This document shows, one piece after another, positions 21,540 to 31,580 of a DNA stretch of 64,000 nt. Within the stretch, counting starts at the first letter, position 1; each line of letters opens with the position of its first letter. Origin of the DNA: Salticus scenicus. Its lineage: Eukaryota > Arthropoda > Arachnida > Araneae > Salticidae. The notes beneath the pieces are model-generated. The model was not told the DNA's origin. It did not search any database and worked only from the letters and a program-made list of their open reading frames with translations. A program made the position numbers and the translations under genes. Location: positions 108,937,259-109,001,258 of the forward strand of contig OZ005653.1 of assembly GCA_963930645.1 (NCBI GenBank), read 5' to 3'.

Positions 21540-22810
21540 CCCCCCCTCGAGCTTTTTAAAAGTGAATGGTGCCAATCGTTCATACCTCGTTTGTACCCGT
21601 TTGTACTAACAATCATTTCGTTTGTACCTCATTTGCATAATTGTAATAAAGAGTTCTTGGGGGGGGGGGGGGGGCTGGGGGAACGACCCCCCCACTTCGA
21701 GATTTTAGAAAATGAATGGTGCCAATCGTTAAATACCTCGTTCGTACCCGTTTGTACCAACAATCATTTTGTTTGTACCTCATTTGCATATTTTAATAAA
21801 GAGTTCTTGGTGGGGGAGAGGGGGGCTGGGGAAACGACCAGCCCCAAACATCAAGATTTTTAAAAATGTATGGTGCCAATCGTTTATACCTCGTTTGTAC
21901 CCGTTTGTACCAACAATCATTTTGTTTGTATCTCATTTGCATATTTGTAAAAAGAGTTCTTCGTGGGGGAGGGGGGATTGGGGAAAAGACCAGCCCCCCA
22001 CATCGATATTTTAAAAAATGAATGGTGCCAATCGTTTATACCTCGTTTGTAACCGTTTGTACCAACAATCATTCTGTATGTACCTCATTTGCATATTTGT
22101 AATAAAGGGTTTTTGGTGAGGGCTCGGGAAACGACCAGCCCCCCCCCCCCCACACCGAGATTTAAAAAAATGAATGGTGCCAATCGTTGATACCTCGTTT
22201 GTACCAGCAATCATTTTGTTTCTACCTCATATGCATGTTTGTAATAAAGAGTTCTTGGTGGGGCGGGCTGTGGAAACGATCAGCCCCCAACAACGAGATT
22301 TTAAAAAATAAATGGTGCCAATCGCTTATATCTCGTTTGTACCAACAACCATTTTGTTTGTACCTCATTTGCATTTTTGCAATAAAGTGTTTTTCGTGGG
22401 GGCTCGGGAAACGACCAGCCACCCCCCCCCCCCAATCAAAATTTTATTAAATGAATCGTACCGATGGTTTATACCCCGTTTGTACCAACAATTATTTAGT
22501 TTGTACCTCATTTGCATATTTTTTATCAAGAGTTCTTAATGGGGCAAAAGGACTATACCCCCTGCCTCAATATTTTTTAAAACGAATCGTGCCGATCGCT
22601 TATACCCCATTTGTACCTGTTTGTACCAACAATCATTTCATTTGTACCTCATTTGCGTATTTGTATTAAAGAGTTCTTATTGGGGTGCTGGCGAAAAGAC
22701 CTGCTCTCCCCCCCCCCTCACACACACACACCTCGAGATTTTTCAAAATGAATGGTGCCGGTTGTTTATACTTTGTTTGTATTCATTTGTATCAATAATC
22801 ATTTATTAAA
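21540..22810 (+). repeat. Satellite array, about nine units of ~150 bp with C and G tracts
   Basis: The word ATGGTGCCAATCGTT or a close variant occurs at about 21566, 21716, 21869, 22022, 22174, 22312, 22455, 22585 and 22752. Spacings are 150, 153, 153, 152, 138, 143, 130 and 167 bp. Each unit has several GTTTGTACC words, CTCATTTGCATA, AAGAGTTCTT, a variable G tract, GGGGAAACGACC and a C tract. Overlapping open frames here are in-frame translations of units (repeated VPVCTNN and YTSFVP), not genes. Inverted units occur at 24240-24480 and 39240-39610, direct ones at 25230-25520. Confidence 0.85.
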
Positions 22811-23097
22811 ATCCAAAATCAACTGATTGGAAGAAAACCATATTTTATTAAAATTTTATTTTTCCGACTGAGTGAAAATAATTTACAAGGTCAAGGCTCT
22901 ACCAACTGAGCTATCCAGGCCGACAACCGGTCAGCATAACTCACTCAGACAACCTTTTTGGCAGAAATATCTGGTCTATCATATACATAGCTCAACAGAA
23001 ATAAGCCGCAGGTAATGGAAAACACCATTAAACAATGGGAAATAAATTCAATTTTTATTAAAATCTAAAATCAACTGATTGGAAGAAAACAATATTT
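22811..23097 (-). repeat. tRNA-derived repeat unit with truncated tRNA head
   Basis: On the minus strand, a body with TTACCTGCGGCTTATTTCTG and GGTTGTCTGAGTGAG is followed by a 38-base tRNA-like remnant (22883-22920: A-box region TAGCTCAGTTGGTAGAGC and half the anticodon arm). After it come CACTCAGTCGGAAAAATAAA and a second copy of TTTTCTTCCAATCAGTTGAT. The remnant lacks the T arm and 3' acceptor strand. The same body and head occur intact at 24542-25176. Confidence 0.65.
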
Positions 23098-23194
23098 TAT
23101 GCAAGCTGTTCTGATACGAAGTCTACTAAATTACACTTTTCTTTTAGCTTTAACAATTTTCTTTTCACATTGCAACTACTTTTTTTTTTTTTTT

Positions 23195-23240
23195 CTGATG
23201 AAGGGCATGCTTAATTATTTCAATGCGAAACAACTGAGAT
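23195..23240 (+). ncRNA. Degenerate hammerhead-like motif
   Basis: CUGAUGA, an extra A, then a possible stem GCAU...AUGC, then GAAAC. The order of core pieces is right, but stem II is only 4 bp with a long loop, and no convincing stem I or cleavage triplet follows. An inverted copy lies at 38150-38197. Probably a decayed relative of the motif at 16587. Confidence 0.3.
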
Positions 23241-24044
23241 AAAAATGTCAAATGTGTGCCTGTCATCACCATTTTTAAGAGCATTTTATTGCAAACTTTC
23301 AAAATTCCGTCTGGCGTAATTTATAAGATTAAAATAATTTTTTAAATTTATTTTTCTTCTCACTGTTCGTGAGTTATATTAATAAAAAGGAATATAAAAA
23401 TAAAATAAATTAAAAAGTTCGGGTTGTCTTCGCATAAACCCATAATTTACGCAGTAAAAATATGAATAAAAAGCGCGTACTTGTATAAATTTGTCTACCA
23501 TTTTATATTTTTCGAACACTAAATTTTAATTACTACCGAGTACTCTAGTCACCGCTGATGTTTATGAATAGAATGAATAGTAATTATTATTTTGTTTTTA
23601 ATTTCAGATAATATGAGAATACCCTAAAATTAATATTATATTGATTTATAGGTAGATAAAAATTGTAAATTATAATTTATGTACTAAGTAAGAGGCATAT
23701 TAGATCTCCAGGAAAGGCTTGAATGGATTTAAACTTTTAAATGCATTGCCTGTCTTATGTATAATTCTCAAGTGTTATGATTTTTGCATACGATGTTTTA
23801 ATAGAAATTTTTACCTCATTTAATCATAGAAAGCTACAAAAGCTTTAAAATTTTTCTATTGTATAATATATATAAAATCTATATAGCTTAAAAAAAAAAA
23901 AAAAGATAATGTTTAGCAGCTATGCTTTAGTAACCGTAATATCAGAAAATATTGCAAAAAACTGAAACCCTCACGCAAAACTGAAATCAGAATTGTCAAA
24001 ATATATTGCAGCCCTCATGCTGCATTCGTGCTTCCTTTTTATCA

Positions 24045-24078
24045 CCTGATGAAGTGTCGCGCTTGATTATTTCGACAA
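24045..24078 (+). ncRNA. Degenerate hammerhead-like motif
   Basis: CUGAUGA, an extra A, then GUGUCG...CGACA as a possible stem II, but the expected GAAA is replaced by AAAA. It is preceded by GCATTCGTGCTTCC, the same flank as the motif at 26310. An inverted copy lies at about 25628-25668. Confidence 0.3.
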
Positions 24079-24541
24079 AAAAGAAAAAAAAAAAAAATGG
24101 GTATTTTTGCATTTTTGCCTGGCTATATTATTACTATCCCGTGTAACATTTTGGGACACAAAATGCAAATAAAACAAACATACAAATGATGTACAAACGA
24201 AATGATCATTGGCACAAATGTGAACACGCGAGGTATTAACGATTTGCACCATTAATTTTAAAATATTTCGATTTTACAAATGGCTGTTTCTCTAGCAACC
24301 TACCCCCGCAACGTAGAAATCTTTATTAGAAATATGAAAATGAGTTAAAAACGAAATGATTGTTGGCACAAACGAATGCAAACGAGATAAAAATGATTGG
24401 CACCATTCATTTCTAAAAATATCGATATGGGGCTGACGGTCGTTTTCCCAGCCACCCCACCCCTTCATTACAAATAATCCAATGGCGTCCAAACTAAATG
24501 ATTGCTATTGAAATTTTATTTCTCCGACTGACTGAAAATAA

Positions 24542-24614
24542 TGCCTGGACCGGGAGTCGGACCCCGGATATTTGACTTACAAGGTCAAGGCTCTACCAAT
24601 TGAGCTATCCAGGC
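24542..24614 (-). tRNA. tRNA-Thr(TGT)-like sequence, part of a repeat
   Basis: The 73-base sequence has a perfect 7-bp acceptor stem (GCCTGGA with TCCAGGC), a D arm (TAGCTCAATTGGTAGAGC) and a 5-bp anticodon stem TTGAC/GTCAA. The anticodon loop is CTTGTAA (anticodon TGT). The T arm CCGGG...CCCGG has an apparent extra G, and the B box is altered (GGTCCGACTCC). Three further copies occur in the same repeat unit within 2.3 kb, so this is more likely a tRNA-derived repeat head than a working tRNA gene. Confidence 0.55.
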
Positions 24615-24817
24615 CGACAACCGGTCAGCATTACTCACTCAGACAACCTTTTTGGCAGAAATATTTGGTCTATCATATAGATAGCTCAACAGAAATAAGC
24701 CGCAGGTAATGACAAACACCATTAAACAAATGGGAAAGAAATTCAATTTTTATTAAAATCTAAAATCAACTGATTGGAAGAAAACCATATTTTATTGAAA
24801 TTTTATTTTTCCGAACG

Positions 24818-24890
24818 GCCTGGATAGCTCAATTGGTAGAGCCTTGACCTTGTAAGTCAAATATCCGGGGTTCGACTCCCGGTCCACGCA
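24818..24890 (+). tRNA. tRNA-Thr(TGT)-like sequence at the palindrome centre
   Basis: It has the same architecture as the copy at 24542-24614, with A box TAGCTCAATTGG and a consensus B box GGTTCGACTCC. The acceptor stem has one C-C mismatch (GCCTGGA with TCCACGC). It forms the unpaired spacer between the two arms of the giant palindrome. Both internal pol III promoter boxes are intact, so transcription is possible. Function in translation is doubtful because of the T-arm bulge. Confidence 0.55.
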
Positions 24891-24904
24891 TTGTTTTCAC
24901 TCAG

Positions 24905-25789
24905 TCGGAAAAATAAAATTTCAATAAAATATGGTTTTCTTTCAATCAGTTGATTTTGGATTTTAATAAAAATTGAATTTCTTTCCCATTGGTTAATGGT
25001 GTTTTTCATTACCTGCGGCTTATTTCTGTTGAGCTATCTATATGATAGACCAGATATTTCTGCCAAAAAGGTTGTCTGAGTGAGTAATGCTGACCGGTTG
25101 TCGACCTGGATAGCTCAATTGGTAGAGCCTTGACCTTGTAAGTCAAATATCCGGGGTTCGATTCCCGGTCCAAGCATTATTTTCAGTCAGTCGGAAAAAT
25201 AAAATTTCAGTAGCAATCATTTAGTTTGGACGCCATTGGATTATTTGTAATGAAGGGGTGGGGTGGCTGGGAAAACGACCGTCAGCCCCATATCGATATT
25301 TTTAGAAATGAATGGTGCCAATCATTTTTATCTCGTTTGCATTCGTTTGTGCCAACAATCATTTCGTTTTTAACTCATTCTCATATTTCTAATGAAGATT
25401 TCTACGTTGCGGGGGTAGGTTGCTAGAGAAACAGCCATTTGTAAAATCGAAATATTTTAAAATTAATGGTGCAAATCGTTTATACTTCGCGTGTTCACAT
25501 TTGTGCCAATTATAATTTCGTTTGTACATCATTTGTATGTTTGTTTTATTTGCATTTTGTGTCCCAAAATGTTACAAGGGATAGTAATAATATAGCCAGG
25601 CAAAAATGCAAAAATACCCTTTTTTTTTCTTTTTTGTCGAAATAATCAAGCGCGACACTTCATCAGGTGATAAAAAGGAAGCACGAATGCAGCATGAGGG
25701 CTGCAATATATTTTGACAATTCTGATTTCAGTTTTGTGTGAGGGTTTCAGTTTTTTGCAATATTTTCTGATATTACGGTTACTAAAGCA
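24905..25789. repeat. Giant palindrome, right arm, inner part
   Basis: It is the inverted counterpart of 23925-24814, containing a repeat body, a tRNA-like head (25104-25176), satellite units and a hammerhead-like remnant. Homology stops abruptly after CTAAAGCATA at 25791 and resumes at TAGCTGCTAAAC at 37446. Confidence 0.85.
25104..25176 (+). tRNA. tRNA-Thr(TGT)-like sequence in repeat
   Basis: This is the same 73-base head as at 24818, 286 bp downstream, with A box TAGCTCAATTGG and B box GGTTCGATTCC. The acceptor stem is imperfect (ACCTGGA with TCCAAGC). The exact head-body-head order shows a tandem dimer of the tRNA-containing unit. Confidence 0.5.
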
Positions 25790-25791
25790 TA

Positions 25792-26175
25792 CCCAAGCAG
25801 CACCGAAACGTTCTCTGAACGTTCAAAAATTGTTCTGCAAACACGTTCTAAGAACGTTCACTCTGAACGTGTTATAGACGTCTATCTGTCCATCTTGAAG
25901 ACGTACAATAGTACGGTTCAGAGAACGTTCAATGAACGTGTAACTATCACCATCGGTGTTATAGAAGCGTTCTGAGAACGTTCTATGTACACGGTCTCAG
26001 AACGTTCTAAACGTTTTTAGAACGTTTTCAAAACGTTATACACATTTTCAGAACGTTCTAGAAAACGTACTGTAAACGTTCTAAAATAGTGTAGAAACGT
26101 TCTGAAAACGTTCTATACACACGTTCTCACAACGTTATGTAAACAATTTTTGAACGTTCTTTGTACGTGCTAAAA
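25792..26175. repeat. AACGTT-rich terminal repeat, left end
   Basis: By hand count, AACGTT occurs 15 times in about 370 bp, mostly as AGAACGTTCT, TGAACGTTC or AAACGTTCT. The word is itself a palindrome. The density is far above what AT-rich background would give. Multiple subterminal copies of one short palindrome are typical of transposase binding sites in DNA transposons (inference). Confidence 0.8.
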
Positions 26176-26192
26176 ATGTCTTGTATCATAAA

Positions 26193-26392
26193 ATGGAAGA
26201 ACTCGCAACAATTGTTCCGGGTCGAAAGAAGACACGACCCTTCGTCAGACGAACATAGTAGGCACGAGTGCTGAAAATACAAGAGCTACGTTGCAGTTTT
26301 TTTTGCAGCATTCGTGCCTACTTTGTTCGGTTGATGAAGGGTTATGTCTTTTCTCGACCCGGAACAATTGTTGCGAGTTCTTCCATTTTCTT
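26193..26392. repeat. Inverted pair of hammerhead-like segments
   Basis: AATGGAAGAACTCGCAACAA (26193) and its complement ending at 26392 enclose two head-to-head segments about 80 bp long. On the minus strand the left segment has CUGACGA, stem GGGUCG/CGACCC, then GGAA where the core needs GAAA. It continues with CAAUUGUU and GCGAG as in the motif at 16587. The right segment has GUUGAUGA and GGAAC. Both carry core changes and are probably inactive. The open frames at 26268-26539 start inside this palindrome. Confidence 0.6.
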
Positions 26393-26399
26393 CGAATTC

Positions 26400-28468
26400 T
26401 TGAATTTTATAGTGTCTATTCAAAGTTCTGCACTTGTTATTTTATTTACTTATTTTATTTTTCTTTTTTTCCTTCCTTTCCTTATTTATCTTTTCTTTCC
26501 TTTTTTCCTTTTTGTGTAGTGCATTGTAATATGGTATAAGAAACGATCAAGTATTTTGAATATTCTGGATAAATATTTGAATTCAAAAACGAATAAATAA
26601 ATTCAAGATTTGGAATATTTTGAAAAAATTTAAGATATATGCCCCCTGCTAACTAATTATTATTCCCCCCTAGATTTTGCATCATTATAATTTAACAATA
26701 GAATATAACCATATTTTGATATTGATTTTAATAAGTTAAGCAAAAAAACTTAAATATATTTTTATGTCTAAATTTTGAAACTTACTGCAAATTTTAGCAT
26801 TCAAACACAAAAATTTTTTATTAAATTTTAAATTATCAATGGAATCTCAGATTAATGCCCAGATATGTTACATATTCTATTTTTAAACTATAATAATGCA
26901 GAGTCAATGGAAAACAAAAAATAAAAATTAGTTAAAAGAAGTACCCAAGTGTACAAAATTAAAACAATGAACTGTTTCCTCGTTTTCTTTTTTTCCACAT
27001 AATTCTTAAACAAATAAACACAGAAGTATAAAATTTGGATAGCATGTTTTTTAAAATACCATGAATCGAATTTTATATAACTTTAGCATAAGTAATAATT
27101 CTTAAACTAAAAATCAGTAAATTTTTCTCGAAAATAAACTTTGGAAAAATGAAAAATTTCAGCAATTTTAGAAAAGAAAACTTAATGAAAAATGGTCATG
27201 AAGGTGCATTACAGATAGGTTAAAGATGTACGTGCATCTATATTTTATTTGTAGATTAAAACCGAAAATTTTTTCTTGTAGTCATTTTTTTTTTTTTTTT
27301 TTTTTTTTTCTTTCTTTATTTTTTCGCGTGTGAATATTTTTTTTAAATTTTACATAGAAACATGAAAATCGGATAAAACGTTCATTATTAAATTATTTAT
27401 CGACGTTTTTATTATTCTAGTGATGGTCACAGTTTATACAAATTAGTAATTATTATTATTATTATTTTTTTTTTTTTTTCAAAAATTCCATTATTAAAGT
27501 AAAAGAGAAATGAACACAGAAAGAAAAATCAGGATTTTGTTTTTAACATTTGAGGGCATGTGCGTGTTCACTTGTCTATAATGCATCATTAACACAATTT
27601 TTCATTAAGTTTTCTTCGCTAAAATTGTTGAAATTTTTAATTTTTTCCAAAGCTTACTTTTGAGAAAAATTAATAATTATTAGTTTTAAATTATTACTTA
27701 TTCTAAAGTTATATAAAATACGATTAATGATATGATAACGAACATGCCAGCCAAATTTTATGTCCATGTGTTTATTTGTTTCAAAGTTATGTACAAAAGA
27801 AGAAAATAGGAAAGCAGGTTTGTTCCTTTAATTTTGAACAGCGGTGTATTTTAAATACGTTAAATAAATAAATAAATAAATAAATATATATTTAAATAGA
27901 TTCCGTGAAATTTCCTTAATATTTTCATATTTCAAATCATGCGTATGCAAAATTTATTTAAATTATTGATTTTGAGTTTATAAATTTTACATACACCATG
28001 CAGTGAAATATAACAGTATAAAATGTGGTAAAACTTTTTGAACAATAAATAAATAATTAATTAAAAGTTGTTTCTACAAATAATAAAATAATAATAATAA
28101 ATAAAATAAAATAATTTAAAACATTTAGAAATATTAAGAATCACCTTCATATTGTTTGTCTATGTTTGTTTGTTTTTTTTTCTTTATTTCTTTTCTTTCT
28201 TTCATTTTTCTTCCCTTTGGATTTTGTGATTCATTTGTATGTATGTGTGCCTTTGTGTTATAAAATTTTACGTACATGTCTTCAAATTTAATAACATACA
28301 GTATTTTCATTTTTTTTTTTTCTTAAACTATAATTAAAGAAAACTGAAAAGTTTTAAGATGCTCCTTACTGACTAATTATTATTTTTCCCTTTGATTTTG
28401 CATTAATATATTTTAACAATAGAACCTAACCATATTTGGGTAATTAATTTGCGAAATTCTTGTTAAGT

Positions 28469-28490
<22 letters not shown>
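26400..28490. repeat. AT-rich interior with diverged direct repeat (unit R5)
   Basis: The phrase GATTTTGCAT...TTTAACAATAGAA(T/C) lies at about 26673 and 28395. Its further match (ATTAATGCCCAGATATGTTA near 26853, ATTAATACCTAGATATGTTA near 28839) shows a diverged direct repeat about 1.7-2 kb apart. A third piece is at 29130-29250 and a fourth near 47380. T tracts lie at 27287-27309 and 27467-27479. No gene was recognised. Confidence 0.45.
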
Positions 28491-28530
<40 letters not shown>

Positions 28531-28534
28531 TATA
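28475..28534. repeat. (TA)n followed by (GATA)n microsatellite
   Basis: About 14 TA repeats, then seven GATA/TAGA repeats, immediately beside the hairpin MITE at 28535. Confidence 0.9.
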
Positions 28535-28747
28535 CAGTCGGTAACAAAAGTGTCCGAACACTAACGAAAATTCCTATGTAAATTAAGTACACTTCGTAAG
28601 GTTGTATTAAATAAATCCTTGTCGAATCCTATTCTTAGTCAGTGTAAGAACATGATTCGATAAAGATTTATTTAACAAAACCGTATGAAGTGTACTTTTT
28701 TTACATAGGAATTTTTGCTAGTGTTCGGACACTTTTGTTACCGACTG
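28535..28747. mobile_element. Hairpin MITE, 213 bp, TA target duplication
   Basis: The element starts CAGTCGGTAACAAAAGTGTC and ends with the exact complement. It is flanked by TA at 28533-28534 and 28748-28749. The inverted arms extend nearly the whole length with few mismatches, so a transcript would fold into one long hairpin. TA duplication and a CAGT start fit a Tc1/mariner-derived MITE. Confidence 0.85.
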
Positions 28748-28749
28748 TA

Positions 28750-31050
28750 TATGTTTAAATACTGAAACTTATTGCAAACTTTTGGCATTCAAACATAGAA
28801 ATATTTTTAAAACTTTAACTTATCAATGAATTCACAAATTAATACCTAGATATGTTATATATTCTATTGATAAAGTGTAATAATGTACAAATGATGGGAG
28901 AAAATAAAAATATTTAAGAGAAGTATTAAAAAAAATTAAAATTAGTTAATTAATCTATTTATTATCGATTTTGTGAAGATTTAATTTTAAAGTATTGATT
29001 TAGAGTTTATGAATTTTACTTACACATGCATTGAAATATAACAATATAAAATACGATAAAAATTCTTGAAAATCTTTTAAATATAAAATAAATAAATTTT
29101 AAAATTTAAAATATTTTTAAAATTTTTAGAGAGCCGGCTGCTAACTATTTTTCCCTTGATTTTACAATACTATAGTCTAACAATAAAATCTAAACAAATA
29201 TACTTAAATATATCTAACATTAAACTGTAATAATACAAAATCGAATGGGGAAAAAAATAATAATAATAAATAATTAAAAGGTAGTTAGCATGAAAAATTT
29301 AAAAAATTAATGTTTTCAAATTATTATTATTACTCTTTATTTATTTATTTATTTATTTATTTGTTTATTTTTTATGGTTTTTGAAAACTTTAATTTATTT
29401 AATTTTGTTAAATTTGAATGCAGATTTGGGCAAAACTATGGAAATCCTAGACTAGACATATGAAAATTGTGTAGAATAAACTTATCTGTAGATAGTGTAT
29501 CCAAATGTCAGGAAATCTTAAACCACACGCAATGAAAATAATGACAGAAAAAGTTACCGTTATCTATCTTGGACCTTGGAGTCCAAGTGCTTCCGTTGTC
29601 ATAACTGGCAAACCCAATAAAAATTTCACAGTTTGGCGAATTTTTTCGTTTTTTTTTTTTTTTTTTTTTTTTAAGATTCAAGATTCAGCAAAATGTATAT
29701 CACTTTTATATTATTAATTGAAAAGGAATTTAATTTAATTATATTTATTATTTTTGTGAGAAATACAAAACTCAAGATTTTTATTCAGATTTTTTTTTTT
29801 TTTAATATTACGTGTTATTGCGTATCTATTTAATAATATTTTGCAAAATAATTGACGTTTATTATGAAGTAAAATATAAAAATTTGATCGCAACTAAAAT
29901 AATCGCATGCCTGCTTATATGAATCAATTACAATAAATTACAGGAAATGTTAAACTAGTGTCTTGTGACTATCACACAATTTTTTTCTTTATTTTCTAAT
30001 ACAATTCACATAGTTTAGATCAAATCACACATTTTACACAGTAAAATTGAAAAACAAAATAAAATATATATATATATATATATAATAATAATATTAACTT
30101 TTTTTTTTTTTTAAATATCGATAACTTTGTTTTACATTATCACAGATAATTGATTCAACCGTTCGTTTTAAAAGATATCAACGAGTAATTTTGAAAAAAT
30201 ATTATAAAAATTTACACACCCGAGGAGGGGGGAAGGATTGCTATTCTTCTTGTTAAAAGTCTTGTTCACCGTTAATATTTTTTAAAAAATCAGTTTGACA
30301 ATGTTCAACTAAAGAAATCCCTATTGTGTGTATTTATAAGAAATTTTTTCCTTTATTGTAATATTAAAAATTTTGAAAAAAATAAATGACAGTGCGACCT
30401 GTTGAGCGTTATATGTGTAAAAAAAAAGGGGGGGGGGGGTAATAATCACTAACTGATATCAAGGGGGAGCAAAATATAAGTTTTCAGGAAATTCTGTTCA
30501 TTAGTTTTTGACCTAGAGATGACACAAAATTCTTATCACACATGTCCAAACACACAGACAAACTGGCATTTTCTAAGAAATATCAATTTTTTATTAGAAC
30601 ATCTTAAAAAGGGAAAAATCTATCGAAACGCGGGAGCCAAAAATATTTACGAATCAAACCTTTCTTCTTTTTATTATAGAAGAAAGTAATAAATAAATAA
30701 GGAAAACAAAATTTTTAGCTACTTTATTTATTTATTTTTTTTTTTATTGTTTCAGCTTCTAAATTTACAATATCATAGATTATTTACAACGTATGATCAC
30801 TTCACTGTTTATTATTATTATGTTTGTTACTTACATAAGAAAAAAGCACTAGATTTGTGAAAATGTTTAACTTCCGGTTTTCGATAAATATACACGTTTT
30901 GTGACTTCTGAGTATGATTTGGCTTTTTTTTTCACTTGAAAATGACTGTGAGTTCGTTAAAAAATAAATAAATAAATAGAAATAAATAAATGTGGACGCG
31001 GTTTCTCAAGAAGCAATTGACGCAAAGTAACATAACATTTGAATGGACCA
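28750..31050. other. AT-rich interior of the large element
   Basis: It holds unit R5 fragments (28800-29000, 29130-29260), an (ATTT)n run near 29337-29365, T tracts at 29648-29671 and near 29791, a C/G-rich patch near 30220 and 30427, and a piece of the repeat seen at 35820 and 55150 (CAACCGTTCGTTTTAAAAGA, 30155). The frame at 29505-29717 ends in poly-F. No gene was recognised. Confidence 0.4.
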
Positions 31051-31059
31051 GGAAGTAAA

Positions 31060-31580
31060 TTAGTGCTTATTAGCTTTTAAGATATTATTGTCCATTTTGT
31101 GGCGCTGATATAATGTGATCCCATATAAGGAAAGGTTGTATCAGAACTTGTATGATACATAAATGCACTAAAGTTATATATGAGATCAGCATTATGTAAA
31201 TCTCTGCTGATTCAATTTGGGTGCATATCGGTCGACAGGTGCTTCTGCTATGCTGCAATTTAATCTTGTTAACGGGAAGGCAGTATATCAGTTTCTATGA
31301 TATTTAAAAGCATCACATTTCGTTTGTGAGATGGCTATTGTAAAGTTAAATAAATTAATTTTCCATATCGGCTATGTTAGGTGGCGCTACTACGTTGAAG
31401 TTTTACCCGTTTAGTTAAAATTTTATTTCAACTTTTGTCATTTAAATACCACAAACTTGGTATGTGAAAAATATATTATTAAAATTTATTCTGATTGAAT
31501 TCGGATACAAATTGGCAAACAAGTTGTGCTGCTATTACTTTTTACGATTTCTAGATGTCTACAGTCTACATTTCAGCATC
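31060..31580 (-). repeat. Diverged tandem repeat, inverted relative of 36150-36660
   Basis: Words of the type TTGTGGCGCTG, AGGTGCTTCTGC and TAGGTGGCGCTACTACG recur at intervals of 100-200 bp. They are the complement of AGCGCCACCTGT-type words at 36180-36640. Each is followed by text about (G)CTGCAATTTAA and AT-rich DNA. Not recognised as a known family. Confidence 0.45.

Larger units (their letters stand above)
23098..24814. repeat. Giant palindrome, left arm (~1.7 kb)
   Basis: This arm is an inverted copy of 24905-25789 followed by 37448-38287. Its inner part (24067-24814) holds a tRNA-like head with body and two inverted satellite units. The outer part (23098-23930) is AT-rich and matches 37448-38287 almost base for base (for example GGCATGCTTAATTATTTCAA near 23206 against its complement near 38170). 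The arm is uninterrupted and gives the empty site for the 11.65-kb insertion in the other arm. The frame at 24292-24492 is mirrored at 25226-25426 with only a few substitutions, showing high arm identity. Confidence 0.85.

Noticed and set aside
21251..22809. Many overlapping frames of 60-120 codons with repeated VPVCTNN-type peptides
   Set aside because: They are the 150-bp satellite read in several frames on both strands; unit length is not constant and frames break between units.
21540..22810. Direct repeats that could suggest a CRISPR array
   Set aside because: Repeats are about 150 bp with no unique spacers, in an evidently eukaryotic genome.
24818..24890. Functional tRNA-Thr gene
   Set aside because: Multiple copies in one repeat unit, an acceptor mismatch and a T-arm bulge make a tRNA-derived repeat the better reading, although pol III boxes are intact.
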